NCBI RefSeq assembly: GCF_001544215.1
Contig: NZ_BCQB01000007.1
Span: 1 to 64,000, forward strand
Reading direction: 5' to 3'
DNA length: 64,000 bases
Origin: Enterococcus durans NBRC 100479 = LMG 10746
GTDB lineage: Bacteria; Bacillota; Bacilli; Lactobacillales; Enterococcaceae
This document shows positions 54,753 through 63,800 of this stretch, one piece after another (the first letter of the stretch is position 1; each line of letters starts with the position of its first letter). The notes under the pieces were generated by a model that had not been told where the DNA came from, ran no database searches, and saw only the letters and a program-made list of their open reading frames with translations. Made by a program: the position numbers and the translations under genes.

Positions 54753-55100
54753 TCAATTCTTCAGTTTTTTAGCTATGGATTCGTTTAATTGCTTCCGCCA
54801 TTTATCGCGGTAATTTTCTGCACCTTCAACTCCTGCGACCGCTGCACTGAATTTCTTCGCATCCCCATCAATGATTTGATCGATTGGTATTCCATCCAGT
54901 GCAGATTCCTCTAGCAGTCCCAGAATCCCATCCAAAATAGGGACTAGGTTCCTACCGGAAAAATTCGAATAGTCCCACAAACTACTTTGGATCTCTTTCC
55001 ATGCTATCTGATAATCTAGCGGCAGTTTATCTGAACGCACATCAAATTCCTGATACGCTCTTCTAATATCATTACCTGTGATTTTGTCATAAAATTTCAT
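54753..55100 (-). CDS. DUF1048 protein, first of a tandem pair
   Basis: A 115-residue helical protein with LPLDYQIAWKEIQSSLW in the centre and IDGDAKKFSAAVAG near the end, aligning with the next gene; so the pair arose by duplication. Its ATG overlaps the stop of the PadR gene (ATGA), implying coupled translation. Function unknown. Confidence 0.82.
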   Translation of the reverse strand: MKFYDKITGNDIRRAYQEFDVRSDKLPLDYQIAWKEIQSSLWDYSNFSGRNLVPILDGILGLLEESALDGIPIDQIIDGDAKKFSAAVAGVEGAENYRDKWRKQLNESIAKKLKN

Positions 55101-55450
55101 TTTTCATCTCTTCTTTCTTCACTTGCTTCATTTGCCTTTACTTTTGCCAATTGAGAGACTAAGAAACGCCATTTTTCCCAAAATTCTTCTAGATATCTAT
55201 CACCCTTATTATTCAACTGATAAAACTTCCGTGCTGGACCAAGTTCTGATTTTCTCTTTTCAGTCGTTACTACCCCCTTCTTTTCCAATCGCAATAAAAC
55301 AGTATACACTGTTCCTTCCACGATTTCTGAAAAGCCAGTAGCCACTAGCTCATTCGTGATCTCATACCCATATGTTTCCTGCTTGTTCTTTATGATTTGC
55401 AGGACGATACCTTCTAATGAGCCTTTTAATAACTCGGTCATCCCTTTCAA
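55097..55450 (-). CDS. PadR family transcriptional regulator
   Basis: A 117-residue winged-helix regulator: LLKGSLEGIVLQIIKNKQET, recognition helix near EGTVYTVLLRLEKKGVV and a C-terminal dimerisation helix (YLEEFWEKWRFLVSQLAKV). The start may be the TTG at 55450 or the ATG at 55441; the spacing to upstream purines does not decide it. Probably autoregulates the cluster with the two DUF1048 genes; the inducer is unknown. Confidence 0.88.
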   Translation of the reverse strand: MKGMTELLKGSLEGIVLQIIKNKQETYGYEITNELVATGFSEIVEGTVYTVLLRLEKKGVVTTEKRKSELGPARKFYQLNNKGDRYLEEFWEKWRFLVSQLAKVKANEASEERRDEK

Positions 55451-55645
55451 CTTCTGTCACCTTCTATGTGTAAAAATACTTTGTAACACTTAGTACTGGA
55501 GTTTCATAACAGCATCATCAAAAAGAAGCAACTACCTAGTATTAAAAAGTAGAAGATTTAATTTTTCTTTATAAAGTTTTACATTCCAATTGATTCAATA
55601 GACGAATCGACTATTTTCATGAATAATAAGATTGAGGTGAAATGG

Positions 55646-55993
55646 ATGATGAAAAAATGGCTTGGCGCGCTCATTGTAGTTGCGATTTTTTTAGGCGGTA
55701 GTTTTGCTACTTATCGTTATTACTACATTGGAGAAACCTATTATACAAAGATCACGACAAATGGCGAAAGACATACAGAGGGCGATCGAAAAAACACGTA
55801 CTATACGTATAAACAACCGGCTTATAATGAAGAAGGTCAAGAAAAAGAAGTCTCTTTTAAAGAACTAAGAGAAAGACCATTGAAGATGAACGCATATCTC
55901 AAATTAGAAGTGAACGAGAGAAAAGGCGTTTTGAATTGGGAAGAAGTAAAGGTCAATGAGATTCCAAAAGCTGCTGCGCAACAGTTAGAATAA
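55646..55993 (+). CDS. YxeA family (DUF1093) exported protein
   Basis: About 115 residues: a hydrophobic signal segment (MMKKWLGALIVVAIFLGGS) followed by a small beta-rich domain (YYIGETYYTKITTNGE... YTYKQPAYNEEGQEKEVSF), typical of the YxeA family of unknown function. The ATG at 55646 follows GAGGTGAAATGG. Divergent from the PadR cluster; a terminator follows. Confidence 0.85.
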   Translation: MMKKWLGALIVVAIFLGGSFATYRYYYIGETYYTKITTNGERHTEGDRKNTYYTYKQPAYNEEGQEKEVSFKELRERPLKMNAYLKLEVNERKGVLNWEEVKVNEIPKAAAQQLE

Positions 55994-55995
55994 TA

Positions 55996-56054
55996 AAAAT
56001 AGCCTGAACACTACGAAAATAATCATTTCTGCAGTGTTCAGGCTTATTTGTTGA
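55996..56054 (+). terminator. Terminator of the YxeA-like gene
   Basis: AAATAGCCTGAACACT pairs with AGTGTTCAGGCTTATTT across a loop of about 20 bases. Confidence 0.8.
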
Positions 56055-56090
56055 AAATCTAGCCGACTTTTTGAATCGCTCAGTCGTGTC

Positions 56091-57095
56091 CTATAAACGA
56101 TTTAAAACTTCATCGACATTTTTGATCATGACTGAAATCGTTCCATCTGGATTATTCACGAATTCGATCAAATCAGGATTGCGGTAAACATCGACAGGTA
56201 CAATCAATTCGATTCCATTTGATAATTTAAATTTTTGTTTTCCAAATTTTTTCTCGGATATTTCTTGTACTTCTTTAACAGGTGGTGCTTCTGGAACAAA
56301 ACCTTGTTCCTGTACTTCTTCTTGAAACGCCAATTTTGCTGTGATGTTTTCTTTGAACACCTTTTCAGCAATCATTTCATGATCTAATCTGCCCTTTTCT
56401 TCGATCGTATCATAGACGGCTTCCTTCAAATCTGCCATGATATCAAACTCTTCCGTTTCAAATTTTTTACCTAGACTCTTGGCAACCTTTTGGATAACCT
56501 TGACGTTTTCTTCTAATGAGGGAGCGGGAACACTCTCGATCACTCTTCCAGAAAAGTAAAGTTCTTTTTTTCCAGAGAATTCATATTTCTTTTCAATCAA
56601 TTCATACGTCAAGTCAGTTAAGTTCACAGCAAGTGCTTCATCCGCTTTCTGTGATTTTGAACCAAGGATCGCCCTGTTCAAAATCAAACGATTATCGATT
56701 CCTGTTTCATCTGCTTCGACAAAGTGAGTATATGATTCTCAGTAATTTACTTTTAACAAAGCTAAATACATGACGGTATCCATCTCGTACAAGACAACAA
56801 AAACATCTGCGCTTGGTGCCTCTTCACTTTCTTGATAGACGTCAAACCACCGTTGTACAATCAATTCACTCGCTTCAACAAAATTTTCTTCACAGTTTTT
56901 TAAATGCGTACCGATTACACTTTCTTGTGTCAACTGGCCGGTCTTTGTTTGTGCAGAAGAAATTTTTTGGATTTTCTTTTGTAAAAACTCTCGAGTAAAA
57001 TCTTTTGTCAAATCCAATTCTTTTTGAGAAAAAACTGGAGAACCAGTTTCGCGATCAATAATATGCAAAATTGCTTTTTTTAAATAGATATCCAT
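56091..57095 (-). pseudogene. Nucleoid-associated (YejK/NdpA-like) protein gene with in-frame stop
   Basis: The minus strand from the ATG at 57095 (MDIYLKKAILHIIDRETG, after AGAAGGGAATGAGAGA) reads 118 codons to a TGA at 56739-56741, and the same frame continues without a break (ESYTHFVEADETGIDNRLILN...) for 216 codons to 56091. The joined product of about 334 residues has the length and motifs of the 37-kDa nucleoid-associated family (N-terminal DIYLKKAILHI, middle YTHFV). So a single base change has split an otherwise intact gene. The two halves have no separate start site for the second part. A sequencing error cannot be excluded. Confidence 0.8.
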
Positions 57096-57264
57096 TCTCT
57101 CATTCCCTTCTGATTTAGTTTACGTAATTTACCGGCAAAATACTATAATGAAAAACATTTTTTTATTGATTTTACTAAAATAAAAAAAGAAGAAACAAAA
57201 TGGATTCTTTTTTTGGAAAAATGAGCTAGAATTAAGGAGAAATAAAAATTAAGGAGTTGAGAGT

Positions 57265-58118
57265 ATGGATTCATTAACAAGTACGTATCGTTTAGCAAAC
57301 GGCTATAAGATCCCAGTCGTTGGTTTTGGCACATGGCAAACACCAGATGGAGATGTTGCCGTTTCATCAGTAAAAGAAGCATTAGCAGCACAGGGTATCG
57401 TCACATCGATACTGCACAAGGCTATAAAAATGAGGAAAGTGTAGGACAAGCAATAAAAGAAAGCGGCATTCCTAGAGAAGAAATTTTTCTTACTACAAAA
57501 TTGTGGAATGCAAATCACAGCTATGACTTAGTGATGTCTTCCTTTGAAGAATCCTTGAAAAAATTGCAAACAGACTATGTTGATCTATTCTTGATCCACT
57601 GGCCTAATCCCGTTGCATTTCGCGACAATTGGGAAGAAGCAAATGCAGAAACATGGCGTGCATTTGAAGAATTATATGAAGCTGGTAAAATCAAAGCGAT
57701 TGGTGTCAGCAACTTCTTACCTCACCATTTAGATACTTTGGCTAAAACAGCAAAAGTAATGCCAATGGTCAATCAAATCTTCCTTGCTCCAGGAGAATTA
57801 CAACCAGAAGTCGTGGATTATGCTAAAAAACACGATATGATCTTGGAGGCTTACAGCCCACTAGGAACTGGGAAAATTTTCGATGTTCCTGAAATGCAAG
57901 AAATTGCAAAAGCACATGACAAGAGCATCGCTCAAGTTTCTCTTCGCTGGTCTTTACAACACGGCTTTTTACCATTGCCTAAATCAGTAACACCTAGCCG
58001 TATCAAAGAAAATACTGAACTATTTGATTTTGAATTGTCCGAAGAAGAAATGAAACAAATCGATCAATTGGACGGCGTAGTTGGAAAAGCAAAAGATCCA
58101 GATACTGCTCAATTCTAA
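57265..58118 (+). pseudogene. Aldo/keto reductase gene with frameshift
   Basis: From the ATG at 57265 (after AAGGAGTTGAGAGT) the frame reads MDSLTSTYRLANGYKIP, VVGFGTWQTPDGDVAV, SSVKEALAA and then shifts: GCAGCACAGGG where GCAGCAGGG is expected, an extra CA near 57395. Past it the other frame gives GYRHIDTAQGYKNEESVGQ (catalytic Asp and Tyr), KLWNAN (Lys), LFLIHWPNP (His) and PLPKSVTP, SRIKEN (NADPH site). Repaired, the enzyme would be about 283 residues, normal for the family (2,5-diketo-gluconate-reductase-like). As it stands only a fragment could be made. Error in the sequence is possible. Confidence 0.85.
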
Positions 58119-58138
58119 GTTAAGGAAGTTAGATAGCT

Positions 58139-58384
58139 ATGGACCCAATCGAACGTTTAGACTCTCTTCCTGAAGAAATCACACGAACGTTTCATCCTGA
58201 TTTTGTTTTTTTGATCACACCTAATAAAATCCAGCATTTTCCATTGAGGAATGCTACTTATGAACAAAAATTAGCAGAAGTTAAAAATAGATTCGATCAT
58301 TCTTTGATGGTCAAGACTTGGCAAGGTCATAAAGTGATTTATTCCCCTGACCTTGAACAATTCGCTTTGATTCCAAGAGAATGA
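58139..58384 (+). CDS. Small hypothetical protein (81 aa)
   Basis: Eighty-one residues, soluble, no recognised family (MDPIERLDSLPEEITRTFHP at the start, VIYSPDLEQFALIPRE at the end). It begins 20 bp after the broken reductase gene with AAGGAAG upstream, so it is probably cotranscribed with it. A repeat copy follows the stop within 10 bp. Confidence 0.6.
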   Translation: MDPIERLDSLPEEITRTFHPDFVFLITPNKIQHFPLRNATYEQKLAEVKNRFDHSLMVKTWQGHKVIYSPDLEQFALIPRE

Positions 58385-58390
58385 TGATGT

Positions 58391-58558
58391 GAGAGTGGGA
58401 CAAAAGTAAGAAACACTTTTGTCTCATTCTTTAAAAACGAATAAACGGTGGGAGCAGAAGCAACTCCGAGAAATAAGCCAAAATTCACAAAAATTTGAAA
58501 AGCAATTTTCGTGAATTTTGGCTTATTTCTCGGAGTTAAACACTTCTGTCCCAACCTC
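58391..58558 (-). repeat. Interspersed repeat, reversed full copy D
   Basis: Starts gagagtgggacaaaagtaag with the small hairpin to acttttgtctcatt, then aaaaacgaataaacggtgggagcag, aagcaactccgagaaataagcc, an almost perfect stem (aaaattcacaaaaa...cgtgaatttt), gcttatttctcggagttaaac and cttctgtcccaacctc. The whole copy is close to a palindrome and should fold strongly in RNA. Confidence 0.88.
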
Positions 58559-58565
58559 TATCAGT

Positions 58566-58625
58566 GAATGAAAAGGTGCCTTGAAGAAGTTCGCAATATG
58601 CGCTACTTCTTCAAGGCACCTCATT
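58566..58625. terminator. Bidirectional terminator
   Basis: AAGGTGCCTTGAAGAAGT pairs with ACTTCTTCAAGGCACCT across a loop with GCGC, with TCATTTTATTTT to the right. It lies between convergent genes. Confidence 0.9.
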
Positions 58626-58647
58626 TTATTTTACCCTCATTCATTGC

Positions 58648-59376
58648 TTAGCGATCATTGATAGCTGTTGCCGCAAATTGTTCGATCAGTGGGATCAAAG
58701 TCAATTTCACTTTATATTTACGTTCTAACGCTTTTTCGATCGTAAACTCGTTTTCAGCTGTCATAGATATCTCAGATAGTTTGCGAGGTTCATCCGCTGC
58801 TTTTTCATAAATCACTACGGATTGCTCTGTTTTTTCTGTATAGAATTTTGGATAATCAGCTACTTCACTTGAAAAATCAGCAAAAGTCAAAGCGGTAGTG
58901 TTCGTTGAGCGTTCTTTTTCAGTTGATTCCGCTGTTGGTTTGTCTTCTGCTGCTTTCACTGGTTCTTCCATTTTTGCTGTGTTCGTTTCTTCGACAGTCG
59001 TATCGCTTACTAGTGTAGAAACGGTTTGAGCAGTTGGCTCATCATTTTTAAGACGTTGATCGTTCCAGTAAGAAACGATTTCGATCAATAAGTTGTCGCG
59101 AAAGCGATCAAAAATATCCTTTTCACCTGAACGAATACGTTTTAACACAGTAGTAAAATTATCATCGATAGGTACATTGATACGTGTATCTTCGTTTGAT
59201 TGTCCTGCTAACCCAATAGTCAATATTTGTCGATTTTTAGGATCAAGCATCACTTGTAAAGGTAGTCCGTAACGTCGTAAGCTTTCCTCTTCCAAAGAAT
59301 GGAACAATTGACTTCTGATGCCGTCTAAAGAAGGACGGAATTGATTGAGTAATTTTTGCTTTTGTTTTTTCTTCAT
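58648..59376 (-). CDS. Hypothetical acidic protein (242 aa)
   Basis: A 242-residue cytosolic protein: a helical basic N-terminus, a folded-looking region to about residue 110 (LQVMLDPKNRQILTIGLAG), a low-complexity Thr/Glu/Ala linker (about 115-165) and a second region (FADFSSEVADYPKFYTEK... YKVKLTLIPLI). ATG after AAGGAGAGAAC. I do not recognise it. It has its own terminator and looks like a single-gene unit. Confidence 0.7.
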   Translation of the reverse strand: MKKKQKQKLLNQFRPSLDGIRSQLFHSLEEESLRRYGLPLQVMLDPKNRQILTIGLAGQSNEDTRINVPIDDNFTTVLKRIRSGEKDIFDRFRDNLLIEIVSYWNDQRLKNDEPTAQTVSTLVSDTTVEETNTAKMEEPVKAAEDKPTAESTEKERSTNTTALTFADFSSEVADYPKFYTEKTEQSVVIYEKAADEPRKLSEISMTAENEFTIEKALERKYKVKLTLIPLIEQFAATAINDR

Positions 59377-59508
59377 ATGTTCTCTCCTTCGCTCATACCT
59401 TTACGATTATAAGAAAAAAAAAGACAAATGAAAAGGATTATACCAAAAAAACTTAGATATATACGCAAAATCATTAAAAATAAGCCGTTTTCCAACTATT
59501 TTTTAAGA

Positions 59509-59556
59509 AAAAAGAACCTAAGGCATTTATCTGCCTCGGCTCTTTGATTGGACAGG
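59509..59556 (-). terminator. Probable terminator of mvaE
   Basis: Minus-strand AGAGCCGAGGCA with an imperfect TGCCTTAGGTTCT arm and TTTTTTC. It is 250 bp after the mvaE stop, beyond a repeat copy. Confidence 0.6.
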
Positions 59557-59608
59557 TGTCAAACAACGCTTCCTCATTCATATAACAGTTCAAAGAGGTC
59601 AAGACAAG

Positions 59609-59716
59609 AGTCGTTTAGGTTTGAGAAATTGGAGAAAAAAACGAACAATACGTTTTTTGTATTGCTCGTTTTTTTGAAATTTCCGAAAACCCGACTTTTG
59701 GACGCCGTTTATTCGA
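59609..59716 (-). repeat. Second intergenic repeat type, copy 2 (reversed)
   Basis: Reverse complement of 54262-54372 with few differences (gtcgtttaggtttgagaaattggag ... aacgagcaatac stem ... ccaaaagtc ... ggacgccgtttattcg). Both copies keep the A-rich hairpin in the centre. Confidence 0.82.
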
Positions 59717-59809
59717 GAGTCTGTAACAAAACTGATTTTTAGATTTGTCCCACATCCCCCATACGAATGCGCTAGTCGACGCCCAGTCCATATAAATTTT
59801 ACTAGACAA

Positions 59810-62248
59810 TCAAGAACGGGTTTCTAGCAAATAATCACTTGCAAGCTGTTGATTCATGGTATCTGCTTTCCTTAAATATGACGCAACTTGTTCGATTTCA
59901 TCCCCAGTTGCACCAACAGTAATGGCTAATGCTCGTGCTTGTAAGGACATATGCCCCTTTTGGATGCCTTCTGTTACTAAAGCTTTCAATGCCGCTAAAT
60001 TCTGAGCTAAGCCCACAGCCGCAATTACTTGTGCCAATTCTTTTGCAGAAGAGACATCAAGTATTTCAAGCGCAAGTTTCGCTTTAGGTAAAATCTTTGA
60101 AGCACCTCCTACGGTCGCAACAGCTAAAGGTACAGTCAATTTACCCACTAACTGTCCATCAACTATCTTCCAATCTGTCAACCCTTGGTAAAAGCCATTT
60201 CTTGAAGCATATGCATGAATAGCTGCGGATGCCGCTCTGGTATCATTACCAGTTGCTAAGATGACCGCTTCGATTCCATTCATGATACCTTTATTATGCG
60301 TTGCTGCCCGATAAACATCTAGCTTTGCATATTCCGCTGCCTGTTGGATCTTTTCGGCAACTTGTCTTCCAGCTTCTTTGCTTTTACCTAAATATTCAAA
60401 AGGAATCGTGCAACATGCTGTAGCAAGAGATTCGGTTGCTAAGTTACTCAAAATACTGAATAAAATCTCTTCATCTGGGAACCAGCTTCTCAATTGGCTG
60501 GCGACTCCTTCTAAAATCGCATTGACGATATTCGCCCCCATGGCATCTTTGACATCGATCAAGAAATCGATTGATACATAGGCATGGTCACTTCCCATGA
60601 ATTCTCTCGTAGAAATATCTCTCACTCCACCACCGCGTTTAACAATGGAGGGATAACTATTGTTTGCACACAAAAACAGTTCATCTTTTCGTGTGTCTAT
60701 TGCTTCGATGATTGCCTGATATTCAGACTTACCTGTCAACACGATCTGGCCTCTCATCAGTCTTTGTGGCGTTTTTGCAGTGATATTCCCACAAATTTTC
60801 GCTCCATTGCTAGCTGCTGCTATCACGGATGGTTCTTCTGTTGCCATGGGAACCCACTTTTTTTCACCATTGATCTGGAAATTTTGCGCAACACCCATAG
60901 GAATCTCCACTTGGCTTATTTGATTCTCAATCAAATGATTCGCAATGTCTTCAGACAAGCGTTCATTTTTTAGTTGATCCGCGCTTTCTTTAGAAATCAC
61001 GCCTCCGCGAACTAACTGACTCCTACGTTCTTCTGGTGTCAGCTGATAAAACTTTTTTTTTTCGTTGAATGATCCTGCTTTTTCTTGATTTGCCTCAAGT
61101 AAGACTGCTAGTCCCAGACCTCCACCGATACATAAAGAAGCGATACCGTATTTTTGTTCATTTCTCTGCAACCCATAACTCAATGTCGTCAGGATTCTTG
61201 CACCACTGGCGCCAATCGGGTGTCCTAAAGCAATAGCTCCACCATCACTGTTTACTTTTTCTGGATCAAGTTGAAGTTCACGATTGACAACGATGGACGA
61301 AGCAGAAAATGCTTCATTGATCTCAAATCGATCAATCGCATCTAATGAAACATCTGTCTTTTCTAACAGTGAATTGATCGCATTGATCGGTGCGATTCCC
61401 ATGATACTAGGATCGATACCGATTTCCGCCACACCTTTGATCGTTGCTAGATACGGAAGATCATTTTTTAGTGCATACTCTTTTGAAGCTAGGATCATTA
61501 CTGACGCACCATCATTCAATGGAGAAGCATTTCCAGCTGTGACCGTTCCATTTTCTGAGAATACCGTTTTTAATGTTCCTAGTTTTTCTAATGAACTATT
61601 ACCACGTATCGCCTCATCATTTTCCAACAATGTTCCATCCGGTAGTGTAACAGGTATGATTTCTTCTTTGAATACATTATTTTCCGTTGCCTTGGCTGCT
61701 TTTAATTGTGAGTCTAATGCATATTGGTCTTGCTCTTTTCTCGTCACTCCGAATTGTTCTGCTACATTCTCAGCAGTTAACCCCATATGCGTGTTTGAAA
61801 AAGTATCAGTCAAACCATCGTTGACCATGCTTGAAATTGGTCCATTGTATGAAGTGGTTTCAGAATCAAATTGTTGTAGTAAAGGCGCCCGGGTCATACT
61901 CTCTGTTCCCCCAGCTATGACTAGATCTGCCTCACCTAATTGAATCAGCTGACGCGCTAAAATCACTGCTTTCATCCCTGAACCACAGACTTCATTGATA
62001 GTCATTGCAGGAACATCTACAGGAATATCACTAATGATCGAGATTTGACGGGCAACATTTTGGCCATTTCCCGCTTGTAAGACATTTCCAAAAATCACTT
62101 GGTTGATCTCATCTTTTTTGATACTTGCTTTTTCTAGCAATTTTTTAGTAACCATTGTCCCTAATTCAACTGCAGAAAAACTGCTCAAACTACCTTTATA
62201 TTTACCAATTGGCGTTCTTGCAGCATCTATAATTACGACTTCCTTCAA
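59810..62248 (-). CDS. mvaE: Bifunctional acetyl-CoA acetyltransferase / HMG-CoA reductase
   Basis: An 812-residue fusion performing the first and third steps of the mevalonate pathway. Thiolase part (1 to about 390): INEVCGSGMKAV with the acyl-Cys, GHPIGASGARI and CIGGGLG. Reductase part (about 420-812): ENQISQVEIPMGVAQNF, MGANIVNAI, ATHNKGIMNGIEAV and GNDTRA, class II type. I prefer the TTG start at 62248, giving MKEVVIIDAARTPIGKYKG as in E. faecalis MvaE; a GTG three codons earlier lies within the GGAGGTGG site. Divergent from mvaS, which makes the intermediate step. Confidence 0.96.
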   Translation of the reverse strand: MKEVVIIDAARTPIGKYKGSLSSFSAVELGTMVTKKLLEKASIKKDEINQVIFGNVLQAGNGQNVARQISIISDIPVDVPAMTINEVCGSGMKAVILARQLIQLGEADLVIAGGTESMTRAPLLQQFDSETTSYNGPISSMVNDGLTDTFSNTHMGLTAENVAEQFGVTRKEQDQYALDSQLKAAKATENNVFKEEIIPVTLPDGTLLENDEAIRGNSSLEKLGTLKTVFSENGTVTAGNASPLNDGASVMILASKEYALKNDLPYLATIKGVAEIGIDPSIMGIAPINAINSLLEKTDVSLDAIDRFEINEAFSASSIVVNRELQLDPEKVNSDGGAIALGHPIGASGARILTTLSYGLQRNEQKYGIASLCIGGGLGLAVLLEANQEKAGSFNEKKKFYQLTPEERRSQLVRGGVISKESADQLKNERLSEDIANHLIENQISQVEIPMGVAQNFQINGEKKWVPMATEEPSVIAAASNGAKICGNITAKTPQRLMRGQIVLTGKSEYQAIIEAIDTRKDELFLCANNSYPSIVKRGGGVRDISTREFMGSDHAYVSIDFLIDVKDAMGANIVNAILEGVASQLRSWFPDEEILFSILSNLATESLATACCTIPFEYLGKSKEAGRQVAEKIQQAAEYAKLDVYRAATHNKGIMNGIEAVILATGNDTRAASAAIHAYASRNGFYQGLTDWKIVDGQLVGKLTVPLAVATVGGASKILPKAKLALEILDVSSAKELAQVIAAVGLAQNLAALKALVTEGIQKGHMSLQARALAITVGATGDEIEQVASYLRKADTMNQQLASDYLLETRS

Positions 62249-62433
62249 GTAAGCCACCTCCTACAAAAATATACCATTGTTTTCGCCAAAAACAAATAGT
62301 ACATTACTTCTTCAAAATAAACGAGAAACAAATTTTAACAATCCTTAAATATTCGCTTTTTTGTATTTCTTTTAATCATTTTATGATACTTTAGTAAAGT
62401 AAGTTTTTTTATCACAAATAAAGAGGTGTTGAA

Positions 62434-63615
62434 ATGAAAATAGGGATCGATCGTCTTTCCTTTTTTATTCCAAATTTATATTTAGATATGACAGAATTAG
62501 CCAACCATCGTGGGGATGATCCTGCTAAATACCATATCGGTATCGGTCAAGATCAGATGGCTCTTAACCGCGTTTCAGAAGATATCATCACGTTAGGTGC
62601 AAATGCTGCCAGCAGAATCGTGACGGAACAAGACCGCGAACTCATCGATATGGTGATCGTTGGAACAGAATCAGGTATCGATCACTCAAAAGCAAGTGCT
62701 GTGATCATCCACCATTTGCTTAAAGTCCAACCATTTGCTCGTTCCTTTGAAGTCAAGGAAGCTTGTTACGGCGGAACGGCGGCCTTGCACATGGCAAAAG
62801 AATATGTGAAAAATCATCAAGATCGTAAAGTTTTGGTCATTGCTAGTGATATGGCTCGCTATGGTTTGGCAAGTGGCGGCGAAGTCACACAAGGCGTTGG
62901 TGCGGTCGCAATGATGGTCACTGCTGATCCACGAATCCTTACAATCGAAGATGATAGTACCTTCTTGACAGAAGATATCTACGATTTTTGGCGCCCAGAT
63001 TATAGTGAATTTCCTATAGTAGACGGGCCATTATCAAATTCAACCTATATTGAATCATTCCAAAAAGTCTGGAATCATCATAAAGAGCTCACTGGTCTTA
63101 AACTAGAAGATTATGACGCATTGAGTTTCCACATTCCTTATACAAAAATGGGAAAAAAAGCGTTGCAAAGTGTATTAGATCAGACAGACGAAGAAAACCA
63201 AACGCGTTTGTTAGAACGTTATGAAGAAAGCATTCGGTATAGCCGCCGAGTCGGTAATTTATATACTGGCTCGCTCTATCTAGGTTTGATTTCTCTTTTG
63301 GAAAATTCTCAAACTTTATCATCTGGTGATCGTATTGGCCTATTCAGTTATGGTTCTGGCGCAGTCAGTGAATTCTTTACAGGCTATCTAGTCGAAGGCT
63401 ACCAAGAATTCCTAATGACCGAGAGCCATCAAGAAATGCTAGATGCAAGAAAACAAGTCACTGTTGCTGAATACGAAGCGATCTTTAGCGAAAAATTACC
63501 AGAAAATGGCGAATCTGCAGAATATACTTCTGATGTACCTTTTTCAATCTATAAAGTAGAAAATGATATCCGCTATTACAAACAGTATACGCAAAACTTG
63601 GCTTTCATCAGTTAA
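62434..63615 (+). CDS. mvaS: HMG-CoA synthase
   Basis: A 393-residue enzyme condensing acetyl-CoA with acetoacetyl-CoA. GIDRLSFFIPNLYLDM at the N-terminus, catalytic Cys in EVKEACYGGTAALH, DIYDFWRP, AFHIPYTKMGKKAL-like FHIPYTKMGKKA (catalytic His) and SYGSGAVSEFF. ATG after AGAGGTGTTGAA. Forms a divergent pair with mvaE; the 185-bp gap between must hold both promoters, of which I see only weak candidates. Product feeds isoprenoid and undecaprenol synthesis. Confidence 0.97.
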   Translation: MKIGIDRLSFFIPNLYLDMTELANHRGDDPAKYHIGIGQDQMALNRVSEDIITLGANAASRIVTEQDRELIDMVIVGTESGIDHSKASAVIIHHLLKVQPFARSFEVKEACYGGTAALHMAKEYVKNHQDRKVLVIASDMARYGLASGGEVTQGVGAVAMMVTADPRILTIEDDSTFLTEDIYDFWRPDYSEFPIVDGPLSNSTYIESFQKVWNHHKELTGLKLEDYDALSFHIPYTKMGKKALQSVLDQTDEENQTRLLERYEESIRYSRRVGNLYTGSLYLGLISLLENSQTLSSGDRIGLFSYGSGAVSEFFTGYLVEGYQEFLMTESHQEMLDARKQVTVAEYEAIFSEKLPENGESAEYTSDVPFSIYKVENDIRYYKQYTQNLAFIS

Positions 63616-63663
63616 AGCAGTGAGTTGTATAAAAGCAACAAAAGATTCTAAAATAAATGACTA

Positions 63664-63724
63664 CAATCAGCCGGAGAAACCAAAATAATATTCTTTATTT
63701 TGAGTCTCTTCGGCTGATTGTTTA
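63664..63724 (+). terminator. Terminator of mvaS
   Basis: ACAATCAGCCG and CGGCTGATTGT arms with an inner CAAAATAA/TTATTTTG stem, T-run to the right. Likely shared with the convergent gene at the edge. Confidence 0.85.
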
Positions 63725-63800
63725 TTTACATAGTGGGGGTAACTTCCCCAATTTTTACGTATCCAGTACTACTTTTGCTTTTGCCCTCTCAATTTACTTT

